Source of the DNA: a virus
Reading direction: 5' to 3' (one strand)
DNA length: 64,000 nucleotides
IMG/VR virus record: IMGVR_UViG_3300032523_001141
Coordinates: 1-64,000 of that record
Both the position numbers and the translations under genes were made by a program. The notes under the pieces were generated by a model. It did no database searches. It was not told the origin of the DNA and saw only the letters and a list, made by a program, of their open reading frames with translations. How positions within the stretch are numbered: the first letter of the stretch is position 1; each line of letters starts with the position of its first letter. This document shows, piece after piece, positions 40,957 through 49,783 of this stretch.

Positions 40957-43900
40957 TCATGCGCTGCTACTGCTACTGCCGAATCCTGGCAGGGTAATAA
41001 TATTTGGCGTATGCACGGTATGTCCGCAAAATCCGGGAGAGTCGCCGGCAGCCATAAACTGCGCACCAGTAACGGGCGCAGGATCTGCCTCTGGTGTGCC
41101 GATTAACTCAAAGCCGATATCTACCAACGCTTGAAGTGTTAAACGCGATAAAACCATGCTTCCCGGGTTCTGCAGAATGGCGCCGACCATGAGCTCGTTT
41201 TGTACGCCATAAAAACTTACAGCTAAGTTCGGATCTGTTTCACCCGGAGCGGCCGGCCGGTAACTATTTTCCCAGTGGCCGGAGGCTGTGCCGCTACCGC
41301 CGGTGTTCTCGAGCGGTGTGTAATATCGCGTAAGCGTTGTGATGCCGTTGTACGCTGTTTGTGTGTTTGTGTAGACGCTGCCGTTTAACGCAAAATTTGC
41401 TGCAGACCACAGGGAGCCAATACCCAGCGCGTGGCCGAGCTCGTGTGCAATCACTGTTTGCCAGAATGTTGCGGACTCAACAAATGCTTCGTTAATCGTC
41501 AGGTCAAAATATGTCGGAACGTATGTGTCTGGCCCGCCGGTTGAAAAATCAAGCACATCAGTAAGCGAGCACGACGCAATTGTGTCACTTGCCGGGTTGT
41601 TAAAGTATGTAATGCTATTTAACGCAATGCCAGCCCATACGGTATTTGCTGAATAGTAGTTTACGATAGTCGCGTATTTTTGAGCGTTTATCTGCAGCTT
41701 ACTGGACCAACGCGCGTTCGCAACGTTTAAATACGCCTTATACGGCTCCGCGACCGCGGCCCACGAGGTAGCATCAAATAGATTTTGCGCGGTTTGGCTG
41801 CTGTTTAACGAGCTTGACGATATACCGCTACTACTAGAGCTGCTGCTACTAATACTGCTGCTACTAGAAATGCAATCTGGATAAAAGTAAAAATCGATAA
41901 CTGTGTTGTTGTTACCGGTATCTGAGTAAATAATTGTTGAATTATCGGGCGCAAGTAACGTTACCGTTATAACAATATTATCGCAATTTAATGACTCAGG
42001 CCCTTCGCTGCTAATTCCAAATACGTACGCCACACTCGGCGGCCGCGTGCCGGGGGCGGAGAAAGGCGATAATCCTGCCGGTAATACAATATTTGCGCTG
42101 CCCGTTAATTTTGGATTAGACGGCGTGCTGTCGCTTGCCTCGCTCAGTGTCATCGTTCCGACAAGCGTGTCTTGCGCAGATATCGTAATTGGCCATGTTG
42201 AATTTGTACATGTGCCCTCCGTATTTACACTTACATTAAGCACATACGACTCCAGATCCGCTAATACCGCGCAACTGCTGGAGCTGCTGGAGCTGCTAGA
42301 GCTAGAGCTTGAGCTGTCGCTGCTGCTACTGCTGGAGCATATTTGCGCCGCGATAACTTGGTCGTTTGGTACGCATGTGTCAATGATTGGCGTGCCGCCG
42401 CGGCCAAGCGGGTCGCTGGCGCTCCAAACACGTAGCCACGCAATACCGACGTGGCAGCGATAGTTGCCTTCGGCGTCTTGCGACGCGCACCGAAGTTCTA
42501 AATCGTATTCGTTGTTGGCGTTTGGAGGAATGGTAGTCAAATTTAAGGCCATGTCAGCCGAGCGATCGCCGCCGCCGTGCTGGCCGCCGTTGTTTAAATC
42601 AGCAGTTCCAATAAATACGTTATTTACGTAAAAATCGAAAATAGCGGCGTTGCAGGAGTGGTTGCCGGGGCATGGACCTTCTGTGCCGCTGTACTTGATC
42701 GTGACTAGGTAATCCTCGTTTACTACACACGGCAACACCGGCAGGTCGATCGTGGGACAGGTAATCGGCACGCAGACTGGATCAGACTCGCAATCTGTTG
42801 TTGCGAATGCTTTAAAACAAATGTCACTGCCGACACTTGTTGCAATAATATCAACAACTGCATTGCTGCAATCAACGCAATCGCAATTAAAACGAAGCGG
42901 GTTAAACGTGTTATTATCCATGCAGCGTATTACGCTTATTTGATCGTCGGCCGTTAAAGAGCAGGCGTCAACTATAAGTTTATTTTGTAGTTGATCTGCC
43001 GCGGTAGGCCCGTCAGCGCTGTAAGCGTAATCCCAGTAACCCGCGTTTGTGTTCCCGCCTTTGTAAAAAGCTGCTTTAAACCATTCGTCGGCATTTGGAA
43101 TAAAGTAATGCGCGCCAGCCTTACGAGTAATTAACGGAATGCGATCGCCGTCGCCGTTTAATACAAAACCATTTTTAGGTTCGCCCGGCGCGTATACGGG
43201 CAATAGCGTCAGGTCGTATGCGCCGTCATCTGTATATGTGCTGTTTAGATTTGTTACGCGATTGTGTAGCCAGTTGCAAAATCGTAGCGACATTTCTAAA
43301 GACATTATGGCGGGTAGTTCTTCGTAATCGGCCGAATTACCGCTTTGGCCGCCGCCCTGATGGCCAACCGCCGCTAGCGTATACGTGTAATTTCCGTTTA
43401 CACCATTGCGCAGGATACCGGCGCATGCCCACGGATCTACACTATTCGGACACGACGCCGTGTACGCTAAATTATTCGCATCAGACGTAAAACATGTGTT
43501 TAAAAACTCTACATACTGACGCCGGGTAAGTTCAAATTTGTGCAGCTTGTATGTGTAGTTTACTTGACCGATAGTTCTTCCGACTGCGTACGGATAGGTA
43601 CTACCCATTAAGTCCGTTGCGTCTCGCGTAGCTACCGTATGCGCTGAGTTTCCGCTATCCGCAACAGTCACGAAGCAGCCGTAAGCTAGCGGATCCGTTA
43701 TAGACGCTAATCTAATTCCGCCAAAAGGGCCGTCTAGCTTAATATTTGTATCTGTCGGCGTTAGCAGCTCTGTCGCCGTGGCGTCTTTAACTGGCGGGTA
43801 CGGCATAAATGTCGCCAGTGAGCCAAAACCTTGTCGCCCCTCAGACGGGTTTAGCGACAAAGCCGGCCCGTGTCCTAGTATGCAACTTTCTGTTAATTCT

Positions 43901-46332
43901 CTAGCATTATCTGCCATGTTGTAACAGCCGTAATATGTTTTAATGCCGGTTAATCCGACATTTGTATAGCCGGCATACGAGTAACTCCAATTGCCGTCTG
44001 CCGTCAACCAGTCGTACCGGTCTGATAGCGTTATATTTTTTGAGTACGTTCGGGTCATCACGGCGTTGAACCACGTGCCGCCGTCCACGCTATAGCGAAT
44101 ATTTTCATAGCAATTTTTATTTGCGCCAAACGTCACGCGGTAACTTGCGGTATTGTTGGTGTAGCACTCTAAAAGCGCCACAGACGCAATAACAGCTCTG
44201 GGCTCGCATTCATCAACAACGCATGATAAAGCTGGTAAGCCAGACGTGTTAGATACGCTTGACGCGCTACTTAATGAGCTAGAGCTGTTTACTGCGCTAG
44301 CGCTAGAGCTTGATACAAGGCTAGAGCTAGAGCTTGATACATCGCTGGAGCTTGATACAAGGCTAGAGCTAGAGCTTGATACGTCGCTGGAGCTTGATAC
44401 AAGGCTAGAGCTAGAGCTTGATACGTCGCTGGAGCTTGATACAAGGCTAGAGCTTGATACAAGGCTAGAGCTTGATACAAGGCTAGAGCTGGAGCTTGAT
44501 ACAAGGCTAGAGTTTGATACGTCGCTGGAGCTTGATACAAGGCTAGAGCTTGATACAAGGCTAGAGGTGGAGCTTGATACAAGGCTGGAGCTTGATACAA
44601 GGCTAGAGCTAGACACCAAGCTAGAGCTGGAGCTTGATACAAGGCTGGAGCTGGATACCAGACTAGAGCTTGAAACCAAGCTGGAGCTTGAGCTTGATAC
44701 AGCGCTGGAACCGCCGCTATGCCCAACGCATGTTTCATCGCCGTTGGGCGTCTGGCAAGTGCCGTTGATTACCCGAACGGTGACACCGCGGTCGTGCACC
44801 ATAGAAACCAAAATGCTGTCACTTAAAGGTTCAACAGCCTTAAATTTTGTGGGCCATTCTGTGATGCTGTCAGGGCCTGCGATTTTGTCGCCCCGTGCGT
44901 CAAGACTGTATATGAAAAACAGCGCTGAATACGGCGGTACAAGTTGCCGCAGGTGTCGAATGTTGTACAAGCCGAGATTATTTTCACCCAACTCGGATAC
45001 GCGAATAAGCACAATTGCAGCATTATTGCGTAACACATTTTCAACAAGGAACTGCAGCGGGTTGATAGTAGCTGGCAGGTTCGCTGCGGCGGGCTCATCA
45101 GGCGCGTTTGGCCGCTTATCCAGCAAGTGCGCAAGCGTACCTTTGCGGATGTTTGTCGGGTCGCAGGGATTCGATACCGCGTCCAGCCGCGACTCAATCC
45201 CGCGGGCATGCATCTCGTCAAAGAAGCGTTTTAAATCATGCTGAAAACCGCCGAGCCTAAACGATACGTATGTGTAGCCGCTTTCGTGATTAGCGTCCAC
45301 AACCAGTGGCACGTCGATGTTTTCAAATATTAGGTCGCTGTAGTAGCAGTACGCAGTAAAACCGCGATCAAGCGCAAGCGCCTTAATCTCGTGCGGCACT
45401 TCAGCGCGATTTAACTCTACAAAACTAAAAGCGTTTGTTAAGCGGGCGCCGGCATGTACTGTGTCGCCAACGGAGACTATTGGCGTTGCGTCTGTCGCAA
45501 AACGATAAGCGTTTTTATCGGTAACAATGAGCAGGCCGCGGTTATCGCGCGTTATTAGCTCAACCACCTCAGTCGTTACCGCGAGCGGCACGTCAAGGAT
45601 CGCGGATAGCGCGTCTTCTATAACCGCCGCAGTTGCACCGCCGCCGATGAGGCCGTTTGTTATAGCGTTAACTAATTTTTTAGCGTTTTCTGAACTTGGA
45701 AGGTTAATGTTTACCGCGTACGCAAATTGATTGAACAAATATTTGTAGTCGAACTTTGCTTTGAACACCCACAGCGTAATTTCTTCGTCTACAAGCGTGT
45801 CGCCGTCGTATATGGGTTTGCGCAGTACGGTTTCAATCTCAAACGGATTTACGTTGAAAAGTATTACCGCTTTAATGCCGTCAACAATAAAATCCATGCC
45901 GGCTGTCAGCGCTACACTAGGGAACAGTAACCGGTCGTAGATCTGTCCGCCCGTCACAAGTTCGCTATTTATTGAAAACGCAAAGAAATCGCGACTGGCG
46001 GCGCTGTTAAAGTTTATAGGTACTCCCGCGCCGTAATAAATTTCTGGCTCGTCGAACGTGTAGTAGTTTGCCGCGGCTGCGTTCATTTGGCTTTTACGCA
46101 AAATGAGCGGGTACCAGTTTTCTGTGTGAAACAGCGGCATGCTGTAACGGCTAAGCGCGGCCACAGTCTCGAGTAGATTTAACTGAGTCTGGGCAACAGT
46201 GCGCGCTACTGCTTGTCCGTATGACTTTAACTGGTCTTTAGCTTCGTACGTGCGCGACCAGAAACTGCCCAAAGAGCTGAGTAGTTTGTCTGTATCGTCT
46301 AAGTCAGATGTTGGATATTTAAAATTTTGCAT
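40957..46332 (-). CDS. giant tail protein with FGE-like and leishmanolysin-like domains
   Basis: 1791 residues. Residues 1-500 are a baseplate/tail-type N-terminus (KYPTSDLDDTDKLLSSLGSFWSR, helices and beta). Residues about 545-690 are Ser/Leu/Val repeats (SSSLVSSS units). Residues about 890-1110 resemble the formylglycine-generating-enzyme (FGE-sulfatase, C-type lectin fold) domain: LTRRQYVEFLNTCFTS, MSLEMSLRFCNWLHNRVTNLN, YFIPNADEWFKAAFYKGGNTNAGYW. A poly-Ser stretch and beta-rich domains follow. Residues 1627-1720 match leishmanolysin-type metalloprotease: HELGHALGIG (H1630, H1634), a third His in SGHWENS (H1686) and NELM (M1715). Ends in SSSSSA. It lies directly after the J-like wedge gene, a usual place for a fibre. 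Receptor binding plus host-surface proteolysis is inferred. Confidence 0.75.
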   Translation of the reverse strand: MQNFKYPTSDLDDTDKLLSSLGSFWSRTYEAKDQLKSYGQAVARTVAQTQLNLLETVAALSRYSMPLFHTENWYPLILRKSQMNAAAANYYTFDEPEIYYGAGVPINFNSAASRDFFAFSINSELVTGGQIYDRLLFPSVALTAGMDFIVDGIKAVILFNVNPFEIETVLRKPIYDGDTLVDEEITLWVFKAKFDYKYLFNQFAYAVNINLPSSENAKKLVNAITNGLIGGGATAAVIEDALSAILDVPLAVTTEVVELITRDNRGLLIVTDKNAYRFATDATPIVSVGDTVHAGARLTNAFSFVELNRAEVPHEIKALALDRGFTAYCYYSDLIFENIDVPLVVDANHESGYTYVSFRLGGFQHDLKRFFDEMHARGIESRLDAVSNPCDPTNIRKGTLAHLLDKRPNAPDEPAAANLPATINPLQFLVENVLRNNAAIVLIRVSELGENNLGLYNIRHLRQLVPPYSALFFIYSLDARGDKIAGPDSITEWPTKFKAVEPLSDSILVSMVHDRGVTVRVINGTCQTPNGDETCVGHSGGSSAVSSSSSSLVSSSSLVSSSSLVSSSSSSLVSSSSLVSSSSLVSSSTSSLVSSSSLVSSSSDVSNSSLVSSSSSSLVSSSSLVSSSSLVSSSSDVSSSSSSLVSSSSDVSSSSSSLVSSSSDVSSSSSSLVSSSSASAVNSSSSLSSASSVSNTSGLPALSCVVDECEPRAVIASVALLECYTNNTASYRVTFGANKNCYENIRYSVDGGTWFNAVMTRTYSKNITLSDRYDWLTADGNWSYSYAGYTNVGLTGIKTYYGCYNMADNARELTESCILGHGPALSLNPSEGRQGFGSLATFMPYPPVKDATATELLTPTDTNIKLDGPFGGIRLASITDPLAYGCFVTVADSGNSAHTVATRDATDLMGSTYPYAVGRTIGQVNYTYKLHKFELTRRQYVEFLNTCFTSDANNLAYTASCPNSVDPWACAGILRNGVNGNYTYTLAAVGHQGGGQSGNSADYEELPAIMSLEMSLRFCNWLHNRVTNLNSTYTDDGAYDLTLLPVYAPGEPKNGFVLNGDGDRIPLITRKAGAHYFIPNADEWFKAAFYKGGNTNAGYWDYAYSADGPTAADQLQNKLIVDACSLTADDQISVIRCMDNNTFNPLRFNCDCVDCSNAVVDIIATSVGSDICFKAFATTDCESDPVCVPITCPTIDLPVLPCVVNEDYLVTIKYSGTEGPCPGNHSCNAAIFDFYVNNVFIGTADLNNGGQHGGGDRSADMALNLTTIPPNANNEYDLELRCASQDAEGNYRCHVGIAWLRVWSASDPLGRGGTPIIDTCVPNDQVIAAQICSSSSSSDSSSSSSSSSSSSSSCAVLADLESYVLNVSVNTEGTCTNSTWPITISAQDTLVGTMTLSEASDSTPSNPKLTGSANIVLPAGLSPFSAPGTRPPSVAYVFGISSEGPESLNCDNIVITVTLLAPDNSTIIYSDTGNNNTVIDFYFYPDCISSSSSISSSSSSSSGISSSSLNSSQTAQNLFDATSWAAVAEPYKAYLNVANARWSSKLQINAQKYATIVNYYSANTVWAGIALNSITYFNNPASDTIASCSLTDVLDFSTGGPDTYVPTYFDLTINEAFVESATFWQTVIAHELGHALGIGSLWSAANFALNGSVYTNTQTAYNGITTLTRYYTPLENTGGSGTASGHWENSYRPAAPGETDPNLAVSFYGVQNELMVGAILQNPGSMVLSRLTLQALVDIGFELIGTPEADPAPVTGAQFMAAGDSPGFCGHTVHTPNIITLPGFGSSSSSA
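44276..44700 (+). repeat. imperfect tandem repeats encoding SSSLV units
   Basis: Roughly 25 copies of short units such as GCTAGAGCTTGATACAAG, reading Ser/Leu/Val on the minus strand (15- to 30-bp periods). They form the linker of the giant tail protein. Confidence 0.8.
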
Positions 46333-46337
46333 TTGGT

Positions 46338-47996
46338 TTAGTCGCTAAAACCCGATGTTATATCCACCGCTATTTCGATATCCTCTTCAGCAGCGTAAAA
46401 CACAGTGGTTCTGGAGCTAATCATATTTTCTGGGTCGTTCGGGATATCTATACGGGCGGGGTCGCGCAGGAATATGACCCGCCCGTCGGGACGAACTAAA
46501 CGCCCAAAAATATCAATGTCTGTAACGGATTGCTGCCCGCTTAAATACTGATGCGCGGCGCTGCTGATCACAGACGCCGACAACTGGCCTGCAAACCCTA
46601 CTTTGGCCACGGCCGCGGCGACCGCTTTTTTAATTGCGGCAAAATCCGGCAACGTGTCATTTGCGGCGCGCCTAATCTTGAACGCTATCGTTGTGAAGCA
46701 GGGAATAGCGGCCCGAACCAGCACGTCCGCAGCACGGCACCGTACGTCGCGACCAGATAGAAAATCTTGCAGCTCGCCGATAAGCGGTAAACCGGTTGTA
46801 GTCACCGCGTATACCTCGGTTTGGCCGGTGGTTACTGTGTTCGGCTGCACCATCGTGTCAATAAAATCTATTGTGAGCGTTTTGAATCGCGTGTATGCGC
46901 TTTCGCTAACCGAGGCAATATCCGGCTTGTAGTTCATGTCACGAAAGCTATAGCCGGGAACTGTGTTAACAATCTCGTAGCCGGTGCTGCTTTTGTCATT
47001 GATGCGCGCAACTCGTGTTATGGCGTAAAAGCCCGGCGCTGTTTTGTGGTTAACAAAAATACGCCAAACAGTCCCGGCCGTGTTGTCGCCAACAGTGACG
47101 GGCCGGACGTAATTGGCTGTAAGCAGGTGATCTACACGTTGAGAGGTGTCATTTGTTTGTACGTAGATATCTACGCGACCGCCGCCAGAAATAGGAAATA
47201 AGCCGCGCTGATCTCGTTTTTGCTCAGAGTCCCCGAACCCGACTACAGATACGTGCCTGATATTTTGAAATTCAGGTTGCGATTTTATTAGCGCTAAGAA
47301 CGACTTCCTGCCGCCAATTGTTTTTGCGGCTAATCCTTCTGGCAGCCTAGCGATATATTCTGCGTTCGTGGGCGGGTCTGTGCCATCAGTAAAGTCAGAC
47401 GCCGCGTAAATTGCTTTAACGTTACTGGGCGCAATGCTAGGAACAAACGCTGTACCGGTTGTAATGTTTCCCGAAATGCCGAGCGTTGTCGCGTAAACTG
47501 CAATTTTAAACGCGTAGGAGCCGTCGCCTACCGGCACCATTGATCGCGTTCCTTCTGCCGCGGTACTCTCGCCGGGCGGAACACCGATATATGTGCGCGC
47601 TGGTAAGAATGTTAAACCGTTGGCGGTGAACTGGATTAAACTACTGATCTGCGTATTTACGGCTTGGTTCACTACAACAACGGCCTCACCGACAGCTGCG
47701 GCCCCGGCCCCGCGCGATAAGTTGTAGTTGGACAGCACCTGATCTACTATCGTGTCGTCCGCCAGCGCTGGATTTTGTGTAATAGCTAGCAGGCTATTGC
47801 TTTGACGTACGCGCTCAATGTTTTCGCGCACGGCGGCGTTTAGCACGCTATTAAAGTACAGCACTAAGTCGTGAAATGCGCCGCGAGACAGCTCCACTTC
47901 TGGATGCCGCTCTTGCATAAGTTGCTTAAAAAATTCAAGCGTTTCAGTTACGCGCGCTGTGTCAAGCTCGTCAATGCTGGTTACTGTAAGTGCCAT
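46338..47996 (-). CDS. baseplate J-like / gp6-type wedge protein
   Basis: 552 residues from ATG 47996; a TTG lies 12 nt upstream. The N-terminus (TSIDELDTARVTETLEFFKQLMQERHPEVELSRGAFHDLVLYF) and the region with EYIARLPEGLAAKTIGGRKSFLALIKSQPEFQNIRHVSVVG and DVRCRAADVLVRAAIPCFTTIAF are typical of baseplate J-like proteins (gp6 family). These form the wedge ring around the hub in contractile tails. It follows the gp25-like gene and precedes the giant fibre, the usual order in myoviruses. Confidence 0.8.
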   Translation of the reverse strand: MALTVTSIDELDTARVTETLEFFKQLMQERHPEVELSRGAFHDLVLYFNSVLNAAVRENIERVRQSNSLLAITQNPALADDTIVDQVLSNYNLSRGAGAAAVGEAVVVVNQAVNTQISSLIQFTANGLTFLPARTYIGVPPGESTAAEGTRSMVPVGDGSYAFKIAVYATTLGISGNITTGTAFVPSIAPSNVKAIYAASDFTDGTDPPTNAEYIARLPEGLAAKTIGGRKSFLALIKSQPEFQNIRHVSVVGFGDSEQKRDQRGLFPISGGGRVDIYVQTNDTSQRVDHLLTANYVRPVTVGDNTAGTVWRIFVNHKTAPGFYAITRVARINDKSSTGYEIVNTVPGYSFRDMNYKPDIASVSESAYTRFKTLTIDFIDTMVQPNTVTTGQTEVYAVTTTGLPLIGELQDFLSGRDVRCRAADVLVRAAIPCFTTIAFKIRRAANDTLPDFAAIKKAVAAAVAKVGFAGQLSASVISSAAHQYLSGQQSVTDIDIFGRLVRPDGRVIFLRDPARIDIPNDPENMISSRTTVFYAAEEDIEIAVDITSGFSD

Positions 47997-48000
47997 AATG

Positions 48001-48480
48001 TTAGCCAATGCTTTGGGGTAATGTTGATATAGGCAAAATTATATCGCGGGCTGTGCCTGCACGGCTTAATATTACCACACGGATATTTGCATATCCGGGC
48101 AAAAAAGCCACCGAAGATAACAATGCCACGCCAATACGCTCGTCGTCGGGCCATGTATCGTCTTCTTCCCGGCTTAAATTCGTGCGGGCTGTGAAGGAGG
48201 CAAAGCTAAATGCCGCTTGCACGTCCACCGACGATCGCAACCGCCCGGAGCGTACGTCGGCCATAAAATCAGTGCCTCGGGCGGGCAGCGCGGGCATTGA
48301 GCCCCGCTCTGTTAAAAACTCCAGCAACCAGCGCTGGGTCAGTTTTTGCACGCCAACCGCTATTTGCCCCGCCGCTTCTGCGGAAAACAAGGCAAATCCC
48401 AACTGACTGTCGCCAGTGGGTTTTACGTCGCGCAGCGCCAGGAAATCGTATTTGCGATTTGCGTAGTCGGCAATACTCAT
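48001..48480 (-). CDS. gp25-like baseplate wedge protein
   Basis: 159 residues, GGAG before the ATG. LTQRWLLEFLTERGSMPALPARGTDF corresponds to the lysozyme-like gp25/GpW motif (L-T..GE.P..PEFG). The C-terminal beta part (NIRVVILSRAGTARDIILPI) fits the sandwich seen in this family. It links wedge to sheath in contractile baseplates. Its stop lies 4 nt before the ATG of the J-like gene. Confidence 0.7.
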   Translation of the reverse strand: MSIADYANRKYDFLALRDVKPTGDSQLGFALFSAEAAGQIAVGVQKLTQRWLLEFLTERGSMPALPARGTDFMADVRSGRLRSSVDVQAAFSFASFTARTNLSREEDDTWPDDERIGVALLSSVAFLPGYANIRVVILSRAGTARDIILPISTLPQSIG

Positions 48481-48503
48481 TTTATTACTCCGGAAGCTCA
48501 GCT

Positions 48504-48971
48504 TTATTCGCCTGAGACGGCTCCCTCGTTTAGCCGATTCTCAATATCGTTTTTTATCATTGAAAACACGCCTTCATTTGTTTTCCCGTGCCCGTCTAGC
48601 CGGCCGTGGGCCATAGCCGCACATCGTGTGCTAGACGCGTGCCGCAGCCTCCACGCGCGCTCCTCCACAGCCATAAAATCAATTTGTCGCTTGCACGCAA
48701 TAAGGTCGCCTACTACGCCACTATTTTTTTGCTCTACCGCTACAACCTCGTCGGAGTACAGCCTGTTAAGCGCGTCCCGATTCCACACGGGCTCGTGCAG
48801 ATTGGGCACATCGAGCAGATCTTTGGTTTTCATGTCTTCTGGCGTATGCCACGGCCGCAAGCCGCTCTGCGACTTAAACTGATCGCTTTGCTGCTGCGCT
48901 TTTTTTTCTAGCTCGGCAATGCGGGCTTTGAATTTATCTTCCAGCCTGCCTTTTGGTTTTCCGTGCGCCAT
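48504..48971 (-). CDS. hypothetical protein in the tail operon
   Basis: 155 residues, charged and helical: a Lys-rich N-terminus with coiled coil (KFKARIAELEKKAQQQSDQFK), then VWNRDALNRLYSDEVVAVEQK, ACKRQIDFMAVEERAWRLRHAS and an acidic C-terminus. Not recognised. It lies between the sigma-like gene and the gp25-like gene, and could be a tail-assembly or regulatory factor. Confidence 0.6.
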   Translation of the reverse strand: MAHGKPKGRLEDKFKARIAELEKKAQQQSDQFKSQSGLRPWHTPEDMKTKDLLDVPNLHEPVWNRDALNRLYSDEVVAVEQKNSGVVGDLIACKRQIDFMAVEERAWRLRHASSTRCAAMAHGRLDGHGKTNEGVFSMIKNDIENRLNEGAVSGE

Positions 48972-49778
48972 TTAAAATCCTCGCTTATCTAGCATTTCTT
49001 GAATCTTTGCTGCGCGCTGACTTACCGCGCCGGGAGTAATATTTAACTTTTGCGCAATCTCTTGCACGCTGGCGCGGCTGCGTCCATTGCGCCCAAGTGC
49101 CATGTCCATGATCAGTTTATTAGGCGGGCTTAAGTCGCCGTATACAAAATCGGCCCACGCGTCCTGCTCTTTATTCTGCCCGGGTATTTTGCTGGCAACT
49201 CCGCCGCTATCTGCGTAATCGTCTGCTGTCTCAATCACAGTCGAGCCCTCGGCGATCGGTTTGTGGAACTGCCGAATTTTCTTTATCCTCCGCACCGATA
49301 AGCCGATATCGTCTGCGATTTCGTCGTCGCTGGGGTCACGACTAAGCCGATCACGCAGCGAGTTTTCTGCCTCTGTTAACTTTTGAAAATCTAGGCCGAC
49401 TTGTTCTGGTATTCCTATAATGTTTTGTTCTTGCGCTGCTAGCCGGCGCAGACTTTGCATTTGCGATAACAAATGCGTTTTTACGTTTCCGCGAACCGGA
49501 TCAAATGTTTGCAGCGCTTTAAGCGCCATCAACCGCGCCCGGCTGCGCATTGCTGGTGACGGGTTAGCTCCGGCATAGCTAGACACAGCCGTATCCACAA
49601 TCGGTTGAATTTCAGCTAATATGTTTGTGTTTTGCTCAGGTGTTTGATTTTTAAACCAGTTAGCGTGCATGCTGCCAAAATCCACGCCAGCAGCAGGTGG
49701 CTTTTGCTCAGAGAACGGTTTGGGGATATCGCCTAGTATGGACGGCATTCCGGCGTTTTGCGGTGATTGAATATTCAT
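48972..49778 (-). CDS. sigma-70-like RNA polymerase factor
   Basis: 268 residues from ATG 49778 (MNIQSPQNAG); a longer frame overlaps the hub gene. Region 2-like part near residues 85-130: SRARLMALKALQTFDPVRG, then KTHLLSQMQSLRRLAAQEQNI, where the usual YATWWIRQA -10-recognition helix is replaced. Region 3-like: LTEAENSLRDRLSRDPSDDEIADDIGLSVRRI. Region 4-like HTH: RASVQEIAQKLNITPGAVSQRAAKIQEML at the end. So it probably directs host RNA polymerase to phage late promoters. The CGTATAAT boxes without -35 fit a factor of this kind. Placement inside the tail operon is unusual. Confidence 0.75.
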   Translation of the reverse strand: MNIQSPQNAGMPSILGDIPKPFSEQKPPAAGVDFGSMHANWFKNQTPEQNTNILAEIQPIVDTAVSSYAGANPSPAMRSRARLMALKALQTFDPVRGNVKTHLLSQMQSLRRLAAQEQNIIGIPEQVGLDFQKLTEAENSLRDRLSRDPSDDEIADDIGLSVRRIKKIRQFHKPIAEGSTVIETADDYADSGGVASKIPGQNKEQDAWADFVYGDLSPPNKLIMDMALGRNGRSRASVQEIAQKLNITPGAVSQRAAKIQEMLDKRGF

Positions 49779-49783
49779 TGTTG

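Noticed and set aside
43000-43650. Diversity-generating retroelement, because FGE/C-type-lectin domains are typical DGR targets
   Set aside because: No reverse transcriptase, template repeat or accessory protein gene is in the window. It may lie elsewhere, but nothing here supports it.
44246-45244. Long plus-strand frame (332 codons) opposite the giant tail protein
   Set aside because: It is Leu/Glu/Asp-rich because it reads the antisense of the Ser/Leu/Val repeats. It has no ribosome site or homologous motif; the minus-strand frame is the real gene.
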